DNA of 64,000 nucleotides from Centroberyx gerrardi (taxonomy: Eukaryota > Chordata > Actinopteri > Beryciformes > Berycidae): assembly GCF_048128805.1 (NCBI RefSeq), contig NC_136010.1, positions 17,191,480-17,255,479 on the forward strand. The letters are read 5' to 3'. Positions within the stretch are counted from its first letter, which is position 1. Every line of letters begins with the position of its first letter. Positions 14,977 to 27,664 of this stretch are shown in pieces. A program made the translations under genes and the position numbers. Below the pieces are notes generated by a model. The model did not search any database. It was given only the letters and a program-made list of their open reading frames with translations, and was not told the DNA's origin.

Positions 14977-15599
14977 AAAGCTTTTATTTTCATTTCAATG
15001 TTTCACAGCTCTCAGCAACACACTTACAGTCACCAGGGGGAGCTAAAGTGGTGAACTAGTCTTGCAGTCTTGTAATTCCTGCCAAATCCTTTGCACACAC
15101 ACACACAAGTCAAACGAATTTTATGTCATTATGGTCCCACTGGTTTCACTAATCCATGCATATATGTTAATCTTTCTATCAATATCAAACTCAATGAGAA
15201 TAAGGCTTGGATCCATTTTATGTAGCGGCGGCACTAAAAAGCAACAGCAAATACCGGATGCCTGCAGAGCCCTGCAGTTTCCACAGTAACTAAGACCAAA
15301 AATAGAAACCCAAACCAGCGGCCATTCAACATTCAATTCCCTGTGATAATACAGGATTCTATTTATACCTTCTAATGGTGTGATACACTCAAGTGAAAAT
15401 GTAACTGTCCAATTACTGTCAAAAGATGGATATCATGCTCCAATTATACATTCACACCTCTGAATCTGTCTTTTGTGCCAGTGATCCTTACACTATGAAA
15501 CCTGAATCTAAGTTAGGATATGGTAATACTTAAGACATTATCCATGTACAAGACACTTATAAACAGACCTCATAGGCTTGATTACTGGATAAATTGGAC

Positions 15600-15671
<72 letters not shown>
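15600..15671. repeat. (GT)n microsatellite
   Basis: A GT run of about 72 bp with one AT interruption. It is one of the two longest dinucleotide arrays in the window. Confidence 0.95.
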
Positions 15672-15672
<1 letters not shown>

Positions 15673-16224
15673 AACCAATACCAGCAGACAGGTTAATTCT
15701 GGCTGATGTAACAGAGCTGAAAAGTGCTAGACTCAGTACATGTGTGCTATGCTTGCTAAATTATCTCAGTCAGTCCCGCAGCAGCTGCCAGGCACAAGAC
15801 TTGTGGTTTTTCAATTGGGAAGAGACTCCTCCGGGTGGTGCAGGGTTATGGATTACATGGTGGAAATCCTGGTTATCAACCTCATGCATCTAAGTGTCTA
15901 ACAGAGAAATACAGCTGTGCCCATGAGCAGAGATGCAGCAGAGGGAAAACCCAACTAAACAAAATTATTACCTCACCTTTTTATTTGCAGAATAATGTCA
16001 AACATAATCAAACAGGCACTCAGTAAAGTGCAAATTCCCAAAACTGAACAACACACCAACTTGCAAACTTTATTTTCCAACAAAATAGCACGTGAATGCA
16101 ATGCTATTTAGCAGTCAACTCGAAGTCCCGGAAGTCAGATTTCCCAATGGTACATGAAGGCAGCATAATAGTTGTGGCAAAAAACGAAAATGTCCAATGG
16201 TGGAATTCTCAGATGTAAATCACC

Positions 16225-16345
16225 ACCAAAATCTAATCACCCGATCACTGGGCCAACAGCTATCTGTCCACCACATTTCAGCCAAATCTGTTGATAACTT
16301 TTTGAGATGTCTTGCTAATAAACAGACAAAACGATGGGCGCAATA
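16225..16345. repeat. Possible dispersed fish repeat
   Basis: The stretch containing CCAAATCTGTTGATAACTTT followed by GAGATGTCTTGCTAATAAAC resembles a sequence I remember as widely dispersed in fish genomes. No terminal structure or duplication was found, so class and limits are uncertain. Confidence 0.35.
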
Positions 16346-17671
16346 GGCTAATTAATGCTTGTCTTGAAATATAACATGCAGCAAAATTGTCAGTGCTAAT
16401 TTTACTCGAAGTGTTTCAACGCTGCCAGTGTGTATCAATCCAATGAACACTACACTCTTAACTCAAAACTAACACACTTATTGAAACTTTGCTGTGTGAT
16501 TTTTGTTCATTTTGGTGGTTTGGTTTAGCCTATCCCCCATTCATACATAAAGGCCTGACTATCAGAGACTTCAGTGGCCTCCACCTGCTCAAAGGCTTCT
16601 CGTCTAGCTGTCAGTTAATTTAAATACCACATAATTTCTGAATTGCCTATACTTCTAAAAATGACCCCTCATGCTATAGCATACCCCCTGCCATGATAAC
16701 AAAAATCACTAGAATAATCCTAAAATATCTCTATGGGGACTTATAGTGTGGCTGCAGTAGGCTACTCAATAGTGAGTTTATAGTATCAAACCTTATCGTA
16801 TTTTATGTTTTTTTTCTATGGTATCACCATAATATTCCTATAATATTCTAATAGCTGATATTATAGTAGTTTTCTTGTGACTTCTATAGTATCCTTCTTA
16901 AATGTATTATAGGATTACTATATTTATTTTTCGTAAGAGAACAGTCGATTAAAATATCTTTAGCCTACTGAAAAGATGTGTTATTAAACTCACCGGATCC
17001 AACACCTTTCGGATACTAGTCCACCATCTGGGTTGCAGTTTGTAGTCCAGCTAGTGTGCTGCCTTCCTGTTCTGTCGGAAATTCAGAATGTGTGGAGAAC
17101 GCACATGAGCGACCCAACAAAATGCTACATAAGACTGGGATGGTCGTAAATTTATATGATACACAAGTTGCCGAGATGGGACGTTTAGGGGGCGGAGAGC
17201 ATGGAAGCCATCTCAACAGTTTATGGTAAAAGTGATATATTATACCGTACCACAACATTTGGCTAATATCTTAATTCAAACATCAACGTCAAGCATTCTC
17301 TCTTCTAAATTATGCTGCTATATATAAAGTAGCTGTGTCCTGCTTGATTTCTAAACTAATACAGCGGCCATCAAAGTCTACTTTTGCAACAGGATCAACT
17401 GTGTTATTATTTCCGACCAGAAGCACTGCAAATGGGTGTCAAGTCGTATAAACTTGGAAGTTTGATGCTTACGAGGAGTACCTGAAGGCAGCAGTAGTAC
17501 TGCAGCCACCATCAGTGCTGCTCTCTGACGATGTAAGACTGGAAGGACGGATGGTTAGGGTCGTCCCCGTCGCACTTGAATATACAAGTTTAACTTGACT
17601 CATGCCAGATTATAGTGCTAAACCAGATTTCGAGTTTATTTTGCTTTATCTAGTCATATAATATTTTTTGA

Positions 17672-20600
17672 ATGATGGAGGACGACTGCGTGTGCGAGTA
17701 TGATTCGACCTGGGACACAGAGAGTGATGGAGACGACCCGGCTGGAGAGAGCCAGACCCGTCGTTCAAGTCAAGACAAAAACAAAACGTCTTGGACTTTA
17801 GTACGTGCAAGTAGTATTCAAAGCCAAACAATAATTTGCCTAAGGCCTATCAAGTCGGATAAGACGCAGCTTGCTAATTGCTTTTGCACTTGGCCAGCCG
17901 TTTGTCATTATTCCCACGACTAACGTTAGATAGCTAGCTAGCTTTCTGCTTCACTGCTGCAGGCTTGCTAACTAGATAGCTAGCCACTGACGTTAGCTGA
18001 CATTTGATGGGCTCGAACGATGACCTGAAATTAGAAATGGTTATGTTTTAGTGGTTCGTTTGTTATTTAAAGTTAACATGTTTACCGTTAAATTAATATT
18101 GTGAGCCCTCTTGTTGAAGGAGGAAATGGGTTAGCTTGGCCTAATGGAAGTTAACGTGCTGGCTAGGTTGAGGTTTGCTCGCTAATTAAGCTAGCTTTCT
18201 AACGACACATAAAAGCAGCCCTCTCAGACACTGACAACAACGAATGATGACGTTCCATCTTTTGTAGGCTTACTTCTGTTAAATTAGGATTAATCGACTC
18301 TTTTTCGTAATGATATTCACCCATAATTTATACCCCAGTCAGGCATTTCTGTTACCCCTAATTCACTCTTATTTCCATACAAACCTTTGCAGTGGCATCA
18401 TACGCCTAGAAACATACGGGCAGCAAAAGACATGCAGAACTACAGACGAAGCTACCCAGTAAGTAAAACACAAAACACAAAACATCGTATCTATCACAAT
18501 TTAGAGTGACCTAATTATGGTGTTTGTCCTTTTTACAGAATCTTACAGATGACGAGTGCTCAGAAGACAAAATGAACAATTTGAAATTCTATCTCAATCA
18601 ATTCCCCTCCGCTCCTGATGGTAACATTTAACTTTAATTTAAGGTATTTTCAATGTGTTGAAAAGTTCTGCGTGTAACGGTGTGATGCATTTTTGCTTAT
18701 TTTGGACAGATGTCTACATTGAATCATTTCATAAAGAATGGAAAACTGATTACAAGAGACTGGAGAGAGTTCACTCCTACATTCAGTGGTATGTATTGCT
18801 CAAGCCTTGTGTCGCATGCTTTTGCTGTGTCCAATCTGAGGTCCCGAGGTTGATTAAAATTAATCTGGGTGCTCTAAATAAAATGAATGACAGGTTGTAG
18901 CCAGGGCAATAACCTAACTCTTTCATGCACTGGCCACAGTGCTTGATAAATCCATGAATATTCTTGCCACTTTAATTATTTCACTATACCAAAACCTCCA
19001 AACAGTGTGGTCGCTTACTTTCCAAGTGCCTGGTGGAATAGACAAACTAATCAACCACAGTGAAAATTTACCACCGTTTAACTGGTGGCTGCCTGGCTGG
19101 TCTTAATTTCCTACTGCTGGCTGTAGCAGTTCAGTCCAGTCTGTAATGTCAGCTGACCCTTAAATTGAGGTTTGACAGATGAACCAATTCGAGCTGACAC
19201 CTCCACCTTCCTCCACTGATAATGTGTGGTGTCCCCTGAAAGACGGCCAGTTAACTGATTCAAGCTTCTAAGTATTATGAGGATATACTGTATGTTTAAG
19301 TTACTTAGGACTTTAAAGTTGTATGTGGTGTCTGTAGAATGTTTTTTATGGGATGGATGTTGGGGTTGGCAACAATTCCCAAGAAAGACAGGAGTTTTGC
19401 TAAATTTACAACGGCTCAAAAGGAGAATGCTGTAGCTGCCAATATTTCAGAGGCTCTAACTGCACTGCATTTCTGTAGTTGGTGGTGTGACATCATTATC
19501 ATTGCATGCTCTGAGCATTGTCGAATAGTCAAAAGCAAAAACTCTTATCAGTGTATAAGCTTCAGAGTGCCTATTCATCAGATGTTAATTGGTTTTGTGC
19601 TATTTCTTTCTTGAATCCTCCATCATTCGAAGGTTGTTTCCACTGCGAGAACCAGGGGTTAATTACATGGCTTCAGAACTCACCAAGAAGGAGATTGCGG
19701 TGAGTGGACAAGAGGAGACAGCTGGCCTTTAAATGAATAATTAGCCGAGCAATTAGTTATGCATCAAGGAGAAGTAAATAACAAACAAGGCTCTCAATGT
19801 GAACAGCAGAATTCTTAGATTCAAAGTCGTGTTTTGTTTTGCATGGTCAATTTTGAATTCAAAATATTTTGCTTCATAATTTTAATTGTATTCAAGCTGT
19901 TCATCCTGCAGTCCAGTTAAATATTTCTTCCACATTCAAAATCCATTTTACCTTGCTCCATCAGTCTAGTTATCTGAAGATATCCTGGAGGTATTGCCTG
20001 TAGGATTGGTAGTTACACACAAAGGAATAGCACAATTTCACGTCTTCAATTGAAATAAACCAAATGCTTACAAGGAAGAACACAGCGGCCTCTGCAGAAC
20101 GGCTACAGAGGGCAGCTGCAGCAAAGTCATAGCAGAGGATTGCTTAATTGTAGACCCCTTGCAATTTCTCCCACTCCTCTTCATTCCCCATCACCAGCCT
20201 TTCCACTACAAGCAACTAGTACGTAATAGAGATGCACCGACCAATCGGCCGCTGATCATAATTGGTCGATAGGCTTTCTAAATGGGATTGGTGATTGGCT
20301 GAGCACCATTGCAGCTGCCTGATCATGAAAGCCATCGAATGTATGAGGTAAAAAAAATATGAAAAAAAATATCCTACTAATATTTGATCAGAAACAATTA
20401 AATGTATTGGAAAGAGGGCATAGCCTGCAGTATGCTGCCTCAATGAAAACCTTTTTCATGCACTACAAGAGGTGAATAAACACCTCAGGCATCAGGCACA
20501 CACTTACATGTAATGACTATATTTGGATAACAAATATGATTTATTTGCATGATTAGTCCAGCAATGTCATGCAACCATAAAAACATGTTTAACACAGTGC

Positions 20601-22355
20601 TATATTGTGCTATATCATATTTTACTGCCTGTAGCTGTACCAACAGCTAACAGCTGGCTAACTAGAAATGTTATAAAATATTCAAATTCAAGAAAATTGA
20701 TTGATTACTTGAATGAGCTTGAATTGAGCCATGGTCCTGTAATATGTAGTCAAGCAATTGGCACAAAGGTTAGGAATTGACAACACAAGCAAATCTTTAC
20801 CTTTTCTGTCAACCCTTCGTAAGGGACAGAACAAAAGTTAAGCATGATTCAACTGTGGCTGAACATGTGGGTTGTTGAGAGCGTAAATGTGAGTTGAACC
20901 TCTTCATAACAGCTGTGGAGATGTTGTCCTGCAATATTTCGTCTCATCCAGAGTCTCATCCCCACTGTGTATCCTCCTCAGGCCTTCAAGAAGAGCGATG
21001 AGGCCAAAAGGAGGCTGGTGGAGTCCTATGAACTCATGTTGGGCTTCTACGGCATCCAGTTGGTCAACAGAGAGACAGGTGAAGTGAAACGTGCTGAAAA
21101 TTGGAAGGAGCGTTTTGGAAACCTTGAGCGGTAAGTTTCAAGTATTCTCATGTCAGTAACTTCCAAGATGTATATTTTCCTTAGTAATTTTAGCTACAAC
21201 TCTTTTATCTCTCTCAGGAATATGCACAACAATCTGCGCATCACTCGCATCCTGAAGAGCCTAGGAGAGCTGGGCTTTGAGCACTATCAGGCCCCGCTTG
21301 TGCGCTTCTTTCTGGAAGAGACTCTGGTCAAGAAGAACCTTAGCAGTGTTAAACGCAGCGTGCTCGACTACTTCCTGTTTGCTGTGCTGGACAAGCAGAA
21401 GCGCCAAGAGCTTGTGCGCTTTGCCTACCTTCACTTTGAGCCGAAGGATAAGTTTGTGTGGTGCCCCAGAAAGATTCAGAAACAGTTCAAGAAAGCAGAG
21501 AAGAAATCTGAGGCTTTTGGGAATGGAGATGGAAGGGATGAAGTCTCTTCACGGGCTAAAGGCAAAGATGGAGAGGCAGGTGGAGCACAGAAAGAGGATG
21601 TGGGTGGACTGGATAATGTGGCAGAGGTTCAGAAAGGAACTGATAAAACAGCAAGTGGAGACAAAGACAAACTCTCTGAGGCTTCTTCTGAGCCAAAACC
21701 AGAAGCTGGGACGGTTGGAAACGGAAATACAGAGATTGAATCTGAGGATGAATTTTTGGAGAATGGAAATGGCTGTACTGATGATGACGGTGATGAAATG
21801 GACCAGTCGGCCAGTCCCGACACTGTGCCGGTGAAAGTTGAGACCAATGCGGAGGGGGAGCTCAGAGATACCAGCAAACCGAAGGACACCATCCAGGAAC
21901 CAGTGATTATTACACAACCCGATGGGGACATAGAGTTAGAAAAACCACCGAAGAAGAAGAGGGAGGATAACAAGGGGCTGCCAGGCAACAGTCCTGCTGG
22001 AGACGTTGCCAACGGGCAGATGGAGGAAACGGTCGTTTCAAATAACAAAGCTGCTGGTCAAACAAGCCCGTCAGTGTCAACACCCCTTAAGACCAAGCCT
22101 GAAGGTTTTTCTAAACACTCGCCCTCTCTTTCCTCGGGAAGGGAGGAAAAAATCCCAAGGACCGACTTTAATCACGTGCCGGATAAAAAGGAAGAGGGAG
22201 AAACGACACAGGCAAATGTTTCAGCGACGAATGGGAACGGGGCACTGACGAGCACTGACAAATGTGTTGATGAACAGACAAATGGGAAGGACTCGGAGGC
22301 GATGGATGTGGAGTCAAACCCCTCGAGCTCAGACCAAAACGTGGGGAACTCATGA
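17672..22355 (+). CDS. ogfr: Opioid growth factor receptor (Ogfr)
   Basis: Ogfr binds met-enkephalin (opioid growth factor) at the nuclear envelope and restrains cell proliferation; it is unrelated to the opioid GPCRs. Seven coding exons join in phase: 17672-17800, 18393-18458, 18539-18620, 18710-18788, 19633-19699, 20982-21130, 21218-22355, giving about 569 residues. A second in-frame ATG at 17675 is an equally possible start. The conserved N-terminal domain is clear: RNIRAAKDMQNYRRSYP, then W..LFPLREPGVN, SYELMLGFYGIQL and HNNLRITRILKSLGELGFEH, followed by the APLVRFFLEETLVKK helix region. The C-terminal half is a disordered Glu/Lys/Ser/Asp-rich tail with a basic PPKKKRE near 21946 that could act as a nuclear localisation signal. 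The proline-rich 20-residue tandem repeats of human OGFR are absent. The last acceptor-side call at 19633 has a weak pyrimidine tract but keeps frame and homology. Confidence 0.95.
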
Positions 22356-22630
22356 ATATGGGGCTGTAGGGATTTGGTTAGTGGGGAAAAATACGCTAAT
22401 TGAGCATAAATTAAATGTAAGTGAAGGACAGAGTATGAGTTTAAAGAGTTTCTGGGCCTTATTTTTACTCCTCTTTCATGTTTAGATATTGATTCTTTTT
22501 ACTTTTAAGAAGTATATGAATTCATGAACTCGCAGGATGTGGGCCTGGATGTGACTGTGATTTTCTTTCTACATGGCTAATCCTACAATATTAAGGTAGT
22601 AATGACTAAGACTTTGTCAGCCGCTAGGAC

Positions 22631-22636
22631 AATAAA
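22631..22636 (+). promoter_or_regulatory. Candidate polyadenylation signal for ogfr (proximal)
   Basis: AATAAA about 275 bp past the ogfr stop codon, in the correct strand. Confidence 0.4.
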
Positions 22637-23311
22637 ACTCATATTTAATATCCCTACAGAGTACATTAAGCACTATTATGGTTAATTTAATACGTCAGTG
22701 AAACGCCGTTGTAAATGAAATGATTGATCTTTTTTTTTAATACCTTAGTACTTTCACAACTGAACGCAGTTTTTTTGCACTGAAAAATGAATAATTGGAG
22801 GAGCTGTTTTTAATGTCAGTTAAAAAAAACATTCTGAATTGGTTTGCATTTTTGCTGGACCCACTGTCAAATGGAATTAAGACTGAATGTCGTTCTAGTT
22901 TTGTTTCAAGAATGTTGCACAATTTGTATGTTTTGGTGCAGAGTTGGAAAGTTGACATTTGAACAATTGACAGCATTGCCAAAAATATGATAGACTGGTT
23001 GATTGTATGTATGTCTTCTTGGCAGTATTGAGATACGAAGCTTTGGCTGAAATTTTAAGTCTACTGTATGTTAATACTTTTTGAGACGGGAGTAGTTCAT
23101 GGACATTTACGAGCCAGGGTGATTTATTGGTCTCGCTATTTATTGATGCATCTTTTTATATTTGCACTTAATTTTCGGTACTAATTGTTGAAGTTATCTT
23201 ACATGCTTATGATATTTACATGACAAAATGGTAATAACATTACAATAGTGCTGAATTATTTACTTTTTATCATGTATTTCCCAACTAAATACCTGGCTAT
23301 TGACACCGCAG

Positions 23312-23317
23312 AATAAA
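23312..23317 (+). promoter_or_regulatory. Candidate polyadenylation signal for ogfr (middle)
   Basis: AATAAA about 960 bp past the ogfr stop, followed by a T-rich stretch. Confidence 0.4.
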
Positions 23318-23798
23318 GTTCTACTATTTTCTGATGTTTTTAATGAAATTAGTCTATGATGTGTTTAGCCAAAGCCTAAATCCCTTCCTAGTTTATTGAA
23401 TTGCAATTCTCAGGAAAACACTGGTAGGTATCAGCTTTTGCTCCCTATTGCTGTGGCTGTGTTTTCTAGGTTTTCCCACTCCGGCAGCATATAGTCACAA
23501 GTATCAGTCTTGTTTTTCAGTAAATGAATTGAGACTCAGTGAGTTGACGTCCCTCTCAAAGGTTGGAGCAACACTTACTAGAGGGGAGAGAAAAAAAGAC
23601 GGATGAAACACAAATTGTTCACATCTCAGGATCAGTGTGGGGTTGTGGGTGTGATGTCCTTACGGAGTCTACTTGTAATTAAAATGAAAATGAGGACAGT
23701 GAATACACAACTCTGTTCAGGAGTTTGAGCTTGCTGCTTCTCGTCGTATTGTCCCGAGCAGCATCTGAGATCTACCCATTTCCTGTTGGATTGTCATA

Positions 23799-23804
23799 AA
23801 TAAA
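23799..23804 (+). promoter_or_regulatory. Candidate polyadenylation signal for ogfr (distal)
   Basis: AATAAA about 1.44 kb past the ogfr stop codon, followed by TGTTG- and TTTTG-rich sequence typical of a downstream element. Confidence 0.4.
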
Positions 23805-24864
23805 ATGTTGAAGAAATTTTGCTGGCTCATTTTCAGTTTGGGTTGAGTAGTTTCTAGTTGATTTGCCATTTACACTATACTGCTTTTAGACTATAGCTTT
23901 GCATAAGTGGTTATGAGGAGGGCTACTTGTTTCAACCTGTTTTAACAAGACTGTAAATATATTAAATAATAATGCTTTTGGCTATTTTATCTTCACAATG
24001 ACTGATGAGTAATGGATGGTATTTTAGATTTTTTTTTATTTTAGATTATTTAGATTGATGCAGCTGAGATATTCATGGCTCTTATGGGCACAAATAGTCA
24101 CACTCCCAAGTCATTCCTTCTTAAACTGTGAGGATAGTTGGATGGGTGTAAGGCTGAGCTTCATGGTATCAACACTACCAAGCTGGAAATGCAGCCATGT
24201 ACTTTCACCCATCCCACTATACTACTGCACACTTAACAAAAAAGGGTTCATGCGCAAATTGTTCTGAATAGAAGCTGTAAAGAACCCTTCAAATATAATG
24301 AACTGTCAAATCAGACTGAAGAACCCTCTGTGGTTCTTAAAAAGGTATTTTAATACTGCAGATTTAGAGCATTTCATGCATTCTTTAACAAATCAGATGG
24401 TTGTTTGAGTCATCCTGCTTCTACAGAGAGCCTCCACCCTAACCAAAGAACCCTTGGAGAACCCTAACCTCTCTGTGTGTGGCTGCAGGGAAGACTGATC
24501 TTTTGATGGTCACTTTCTAATTGGTTAAAGCTCTACCACCCGCATATTATCACGAAATGTTTAGCTCAGCCCACTTTCTTGGGCTCCGAAATGGTTCCCC
24601 TCTGCTTGCTGTGTATCCCTCAGCAGTCCCACTCCTCTCCCTCCCTCACCCCTCTCTGCAGCACGCCAGACTGAGTTCAGCCCCTTCGGCTGGAGGCTCG
24701 GGTTTATCTGGAACCAAAGTGAAAGCCATTCAGGAGCTGCGCGCTGTGAGGTGAAGGAAGGCTCCGTTGCGGTACACCGGGGGGGAGCGACCGAGGACAG
24801 GGAACCGGGGGCTTGACTGTTTTTTTCCGCATAAACTCGGATTTGCAGGGGCGAGCGGGGAGTC

Positions 24865-27624
24865 ATGGCGATGTTCTCTGCGCTTGGGGTGCTCTTGCTG
24901 TGCCAGCTTTTGACATCATCCTCAGCCCAGGTAGGCTTCAGCAGCTGCTGCATCCGTCCATCACATCTTCATGGCAACATGCGCGGCTTGTGTTGGTGAC
25001 ATTTGGTGCTTATTCTTAACTTTTTGGAGTGTGTGTGTGGCCTGTGGATCACCAACTTGACTATCATTAAATCACTGGTGATGATGGTGATGAGAGTCGT
25101 TCCCTTTTACATGACCTGCATGTTCTCTACCCTAAAACATCTGGCCTTTAGTGTTTCTGCTACATAATGATTATTTGCTGTACGCTCTACACCTTTATCT
25201 TATTCATTTCATTTGCGCAATGATCAATGAATAGATATGCCAGGTATTTTGTCTACCTGGCTCTATGATTTACTTTGATTTTCTCAGCCATGGTGCACCA
25301 TCACTATATCAGGTCATGTCATATCCAGGCCTAATTGTCTGCAGGTGGCTGTGAGTCTCGCAGTAGTTTCTGAAGTTGGGGTTATGTTTTCCCTGGACCT
25401 GTGGAATGCATGGCTTGGAGATCAGTGGCAGGGCGCACAATGCCACCTTTGTTCATTCAGACCCCGGTGCTGAGTCAAACGCAGGAGCTTATTTATGAAG
25501 TTCTCGGAGAAATAAGTTAATTTTATTTAGGTGATCCGTGAACTGCTGATTTATATGCTGTATGTTTTAGTTGGAAAGCTGTTTTAGCCTTCCTCTTGTG
25601 CGTAATGGCACATTTCAGCGTCTTTACGCGCGTGTCTTTGTATGACGTCCTTATCATGGATTTGATGTCCCATTAGCCTATAAAAAATGGAAATTTAGTA
25701 AACATCGTACTGCGCTTTTATTTATGTGTGTATTTATTTATTTATTTTTATTTTCACACTTTTAGATGCCAAAATACACCAAACCGATTTTCTTGACTTT
25801 CAGTTTCATCCAATCCATATCAAACCATAAGCTACACATTTCTGCTTTGGGAGAATTTGATTAATGGCTACTGAAATATCTTTTATACTCAGTGCGACTT
25901 GAATGATTTTGTTGAACTCTGTGTTGCAGAGGCCCGGTCCCAGAGGAGCCAGTGGGCCACCTGGACCCCCAGGGCCGCCGGGAAAGGATGGCACTGATGT
26001 GAGTTGATCAGACTCCAAAGGTTTCAATACTTGAGACTAACCTGCCTTTGAGTGGAGCTTTTGCGCTGTTTTAGATTTAAAGGCCAATTAACCCAATTAG
26101 TAGATATGCACCTTAAAAAGATGCAGTTGGCTCTTCATTCTTGAATGAGATCATTCTTTTTGTGGTAAGGTCTATAATAAATCCCTTGATTTATTTTCCT
26201 TGTATTTTCTAAAAATTAAAAATTAAAAAAGTAAAATAATTTTTTTTAAAAAGACATTAGATCATCAAATTTAAAGTATATTTTGAAATCTACACCTTAA
26301 TTAATATTAAAAGTTTGTTCATTGGCCGACTCAGTTGCTCCACACTTATTTCATATCACATGACAAAATCAAAGTCCCACTCAATTATCTGTGGTATGAA
26401 GTGTTTTCTTAGCCAACATGTGGCTAAAATGTTTCCAGTTGTTTAGTTTTTATCACATTGACTCCTCCCACAGCATGTATAGCCCCTCCCCACTGGTATT
26501 TCATCACAGGTGTGAATGCCTCTGCCTCCCTCAGCTTGTCAGGTAGGCAGGGTTTTGGCTCGCAAGTAGGATGTGATGTATTTTACAAAACCCCAGTGAA
26601 GGTGAGAATAGGAATGCAAAACAGATATAGAACTTTATTTGTACAATTTGAAAGGGGAAATCGGATTATGTGAAAGCAAAGCAAAAAAAAAAAAAAAAAA
26701 ACTTAAGTCACAAGGCACCTTCCTTTGGAAAGCTTATTTAAATCCTCATTTGGTTATTTATTGCCTCAACTTTTCTGTTACATGAAAATAAACTGAAAAA
26801 AATATATATAAATAAAATTGTATCCAGAGCCAGGGAATCTGAGAGCATTTTTGTTGTAGTTATTTCTGTTACTCCAGCGAAGTAAGGCCAAGTCACACAG
26901 AGGGCCCATTCATACATTCCCCAACCCTATGAGAGCAGCTAGAGTTTCACCTCACACCTCCTCCCGGTCCCCTCCAGCCCCCAGTCCAAACCAAACTAGG
27001 GCTTTTATCATGTGACCAGTCGGCACTGGGTCCTTTTTGTACTGTTTGTTTTTCCCCGGTCAGTCCAGAAGCTAACCACAATGTCTTATATGCAGAAGCA
27101 GATCGTAGACACACTGCCCCTTTTAATCCAATTTATAATTTATGATGTTGGCATTCCACTCTAAGGATGTGATTAATCTGAATGAGGAAAAGTTGTTTCT
27201 ATAATTAAACATATCTCAGAGAGCTTTGCTTGAATAATCCCAATATAGTGTAGAGCGTTCTAGATGTACCAAAAAATGACCTTTGAAAGTGAATGAAATG
27301 CACATTATTTACTTATTATGTTACATTTTTCATCTCATTAACAGGGCAATCCCGGCCCTGCTGGACTTCCAGGGAAATCAGTGAGTATGCCAATAGCTTT
27401 TTTTTTTTTTTACCTGCATTTCATGATGTTCAGATAAGAAAAGGAGTACAAAACAATTGCTCAGTTGGTTAAATAACTGATTCAGTATAAGATCTCTCAT
27501 GAATCTCTATCTTTGTAGGGTCCCAAAGGTAAGGCAGGAATACCAGGAGGACTAGGAAAGCCCGGCCTGCCAGGACTTCCAGGAGTGGATGTAAGTGACC
27601 AACATAGAGAGAGAGAGAGAGAGA

Positions 27625-27664
<40 letters not shown>

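Larger units (their letters stand above)
22356..24864. other. ogfr 3' UTR and ogfr-col9a3 intergenic region
   Basis: The first part is AT-rich and is expected to be ogfr 3' untranslated sequence, with AATAAA hexamers at 22631, 23312 and 23799. From about 24240 to 24470 there are several GAACCCT/AGGGTTC words in both orientations, suggestive of an old short transposon, but I could not define its ends. The last 300 bp, C/T- then G-rich, should hold the col9a3 promoter and 5' untranslated region. No other gene was seen. Confidence 0.65.

Noticed and set aside
20225-20290. AGAGATGCACCGACCAATCG as the end of a hAT-like element
   Set aside because: It resembles a common vertebrate transposon terminus, but I found no partner inverted end or target duplication nearby.
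21549-22048. Minus-strand frames over the last ogfr exon
   Set aside because: They are shadows of the ogfr tail; the plus-strand frame has the homology and splice continuity.
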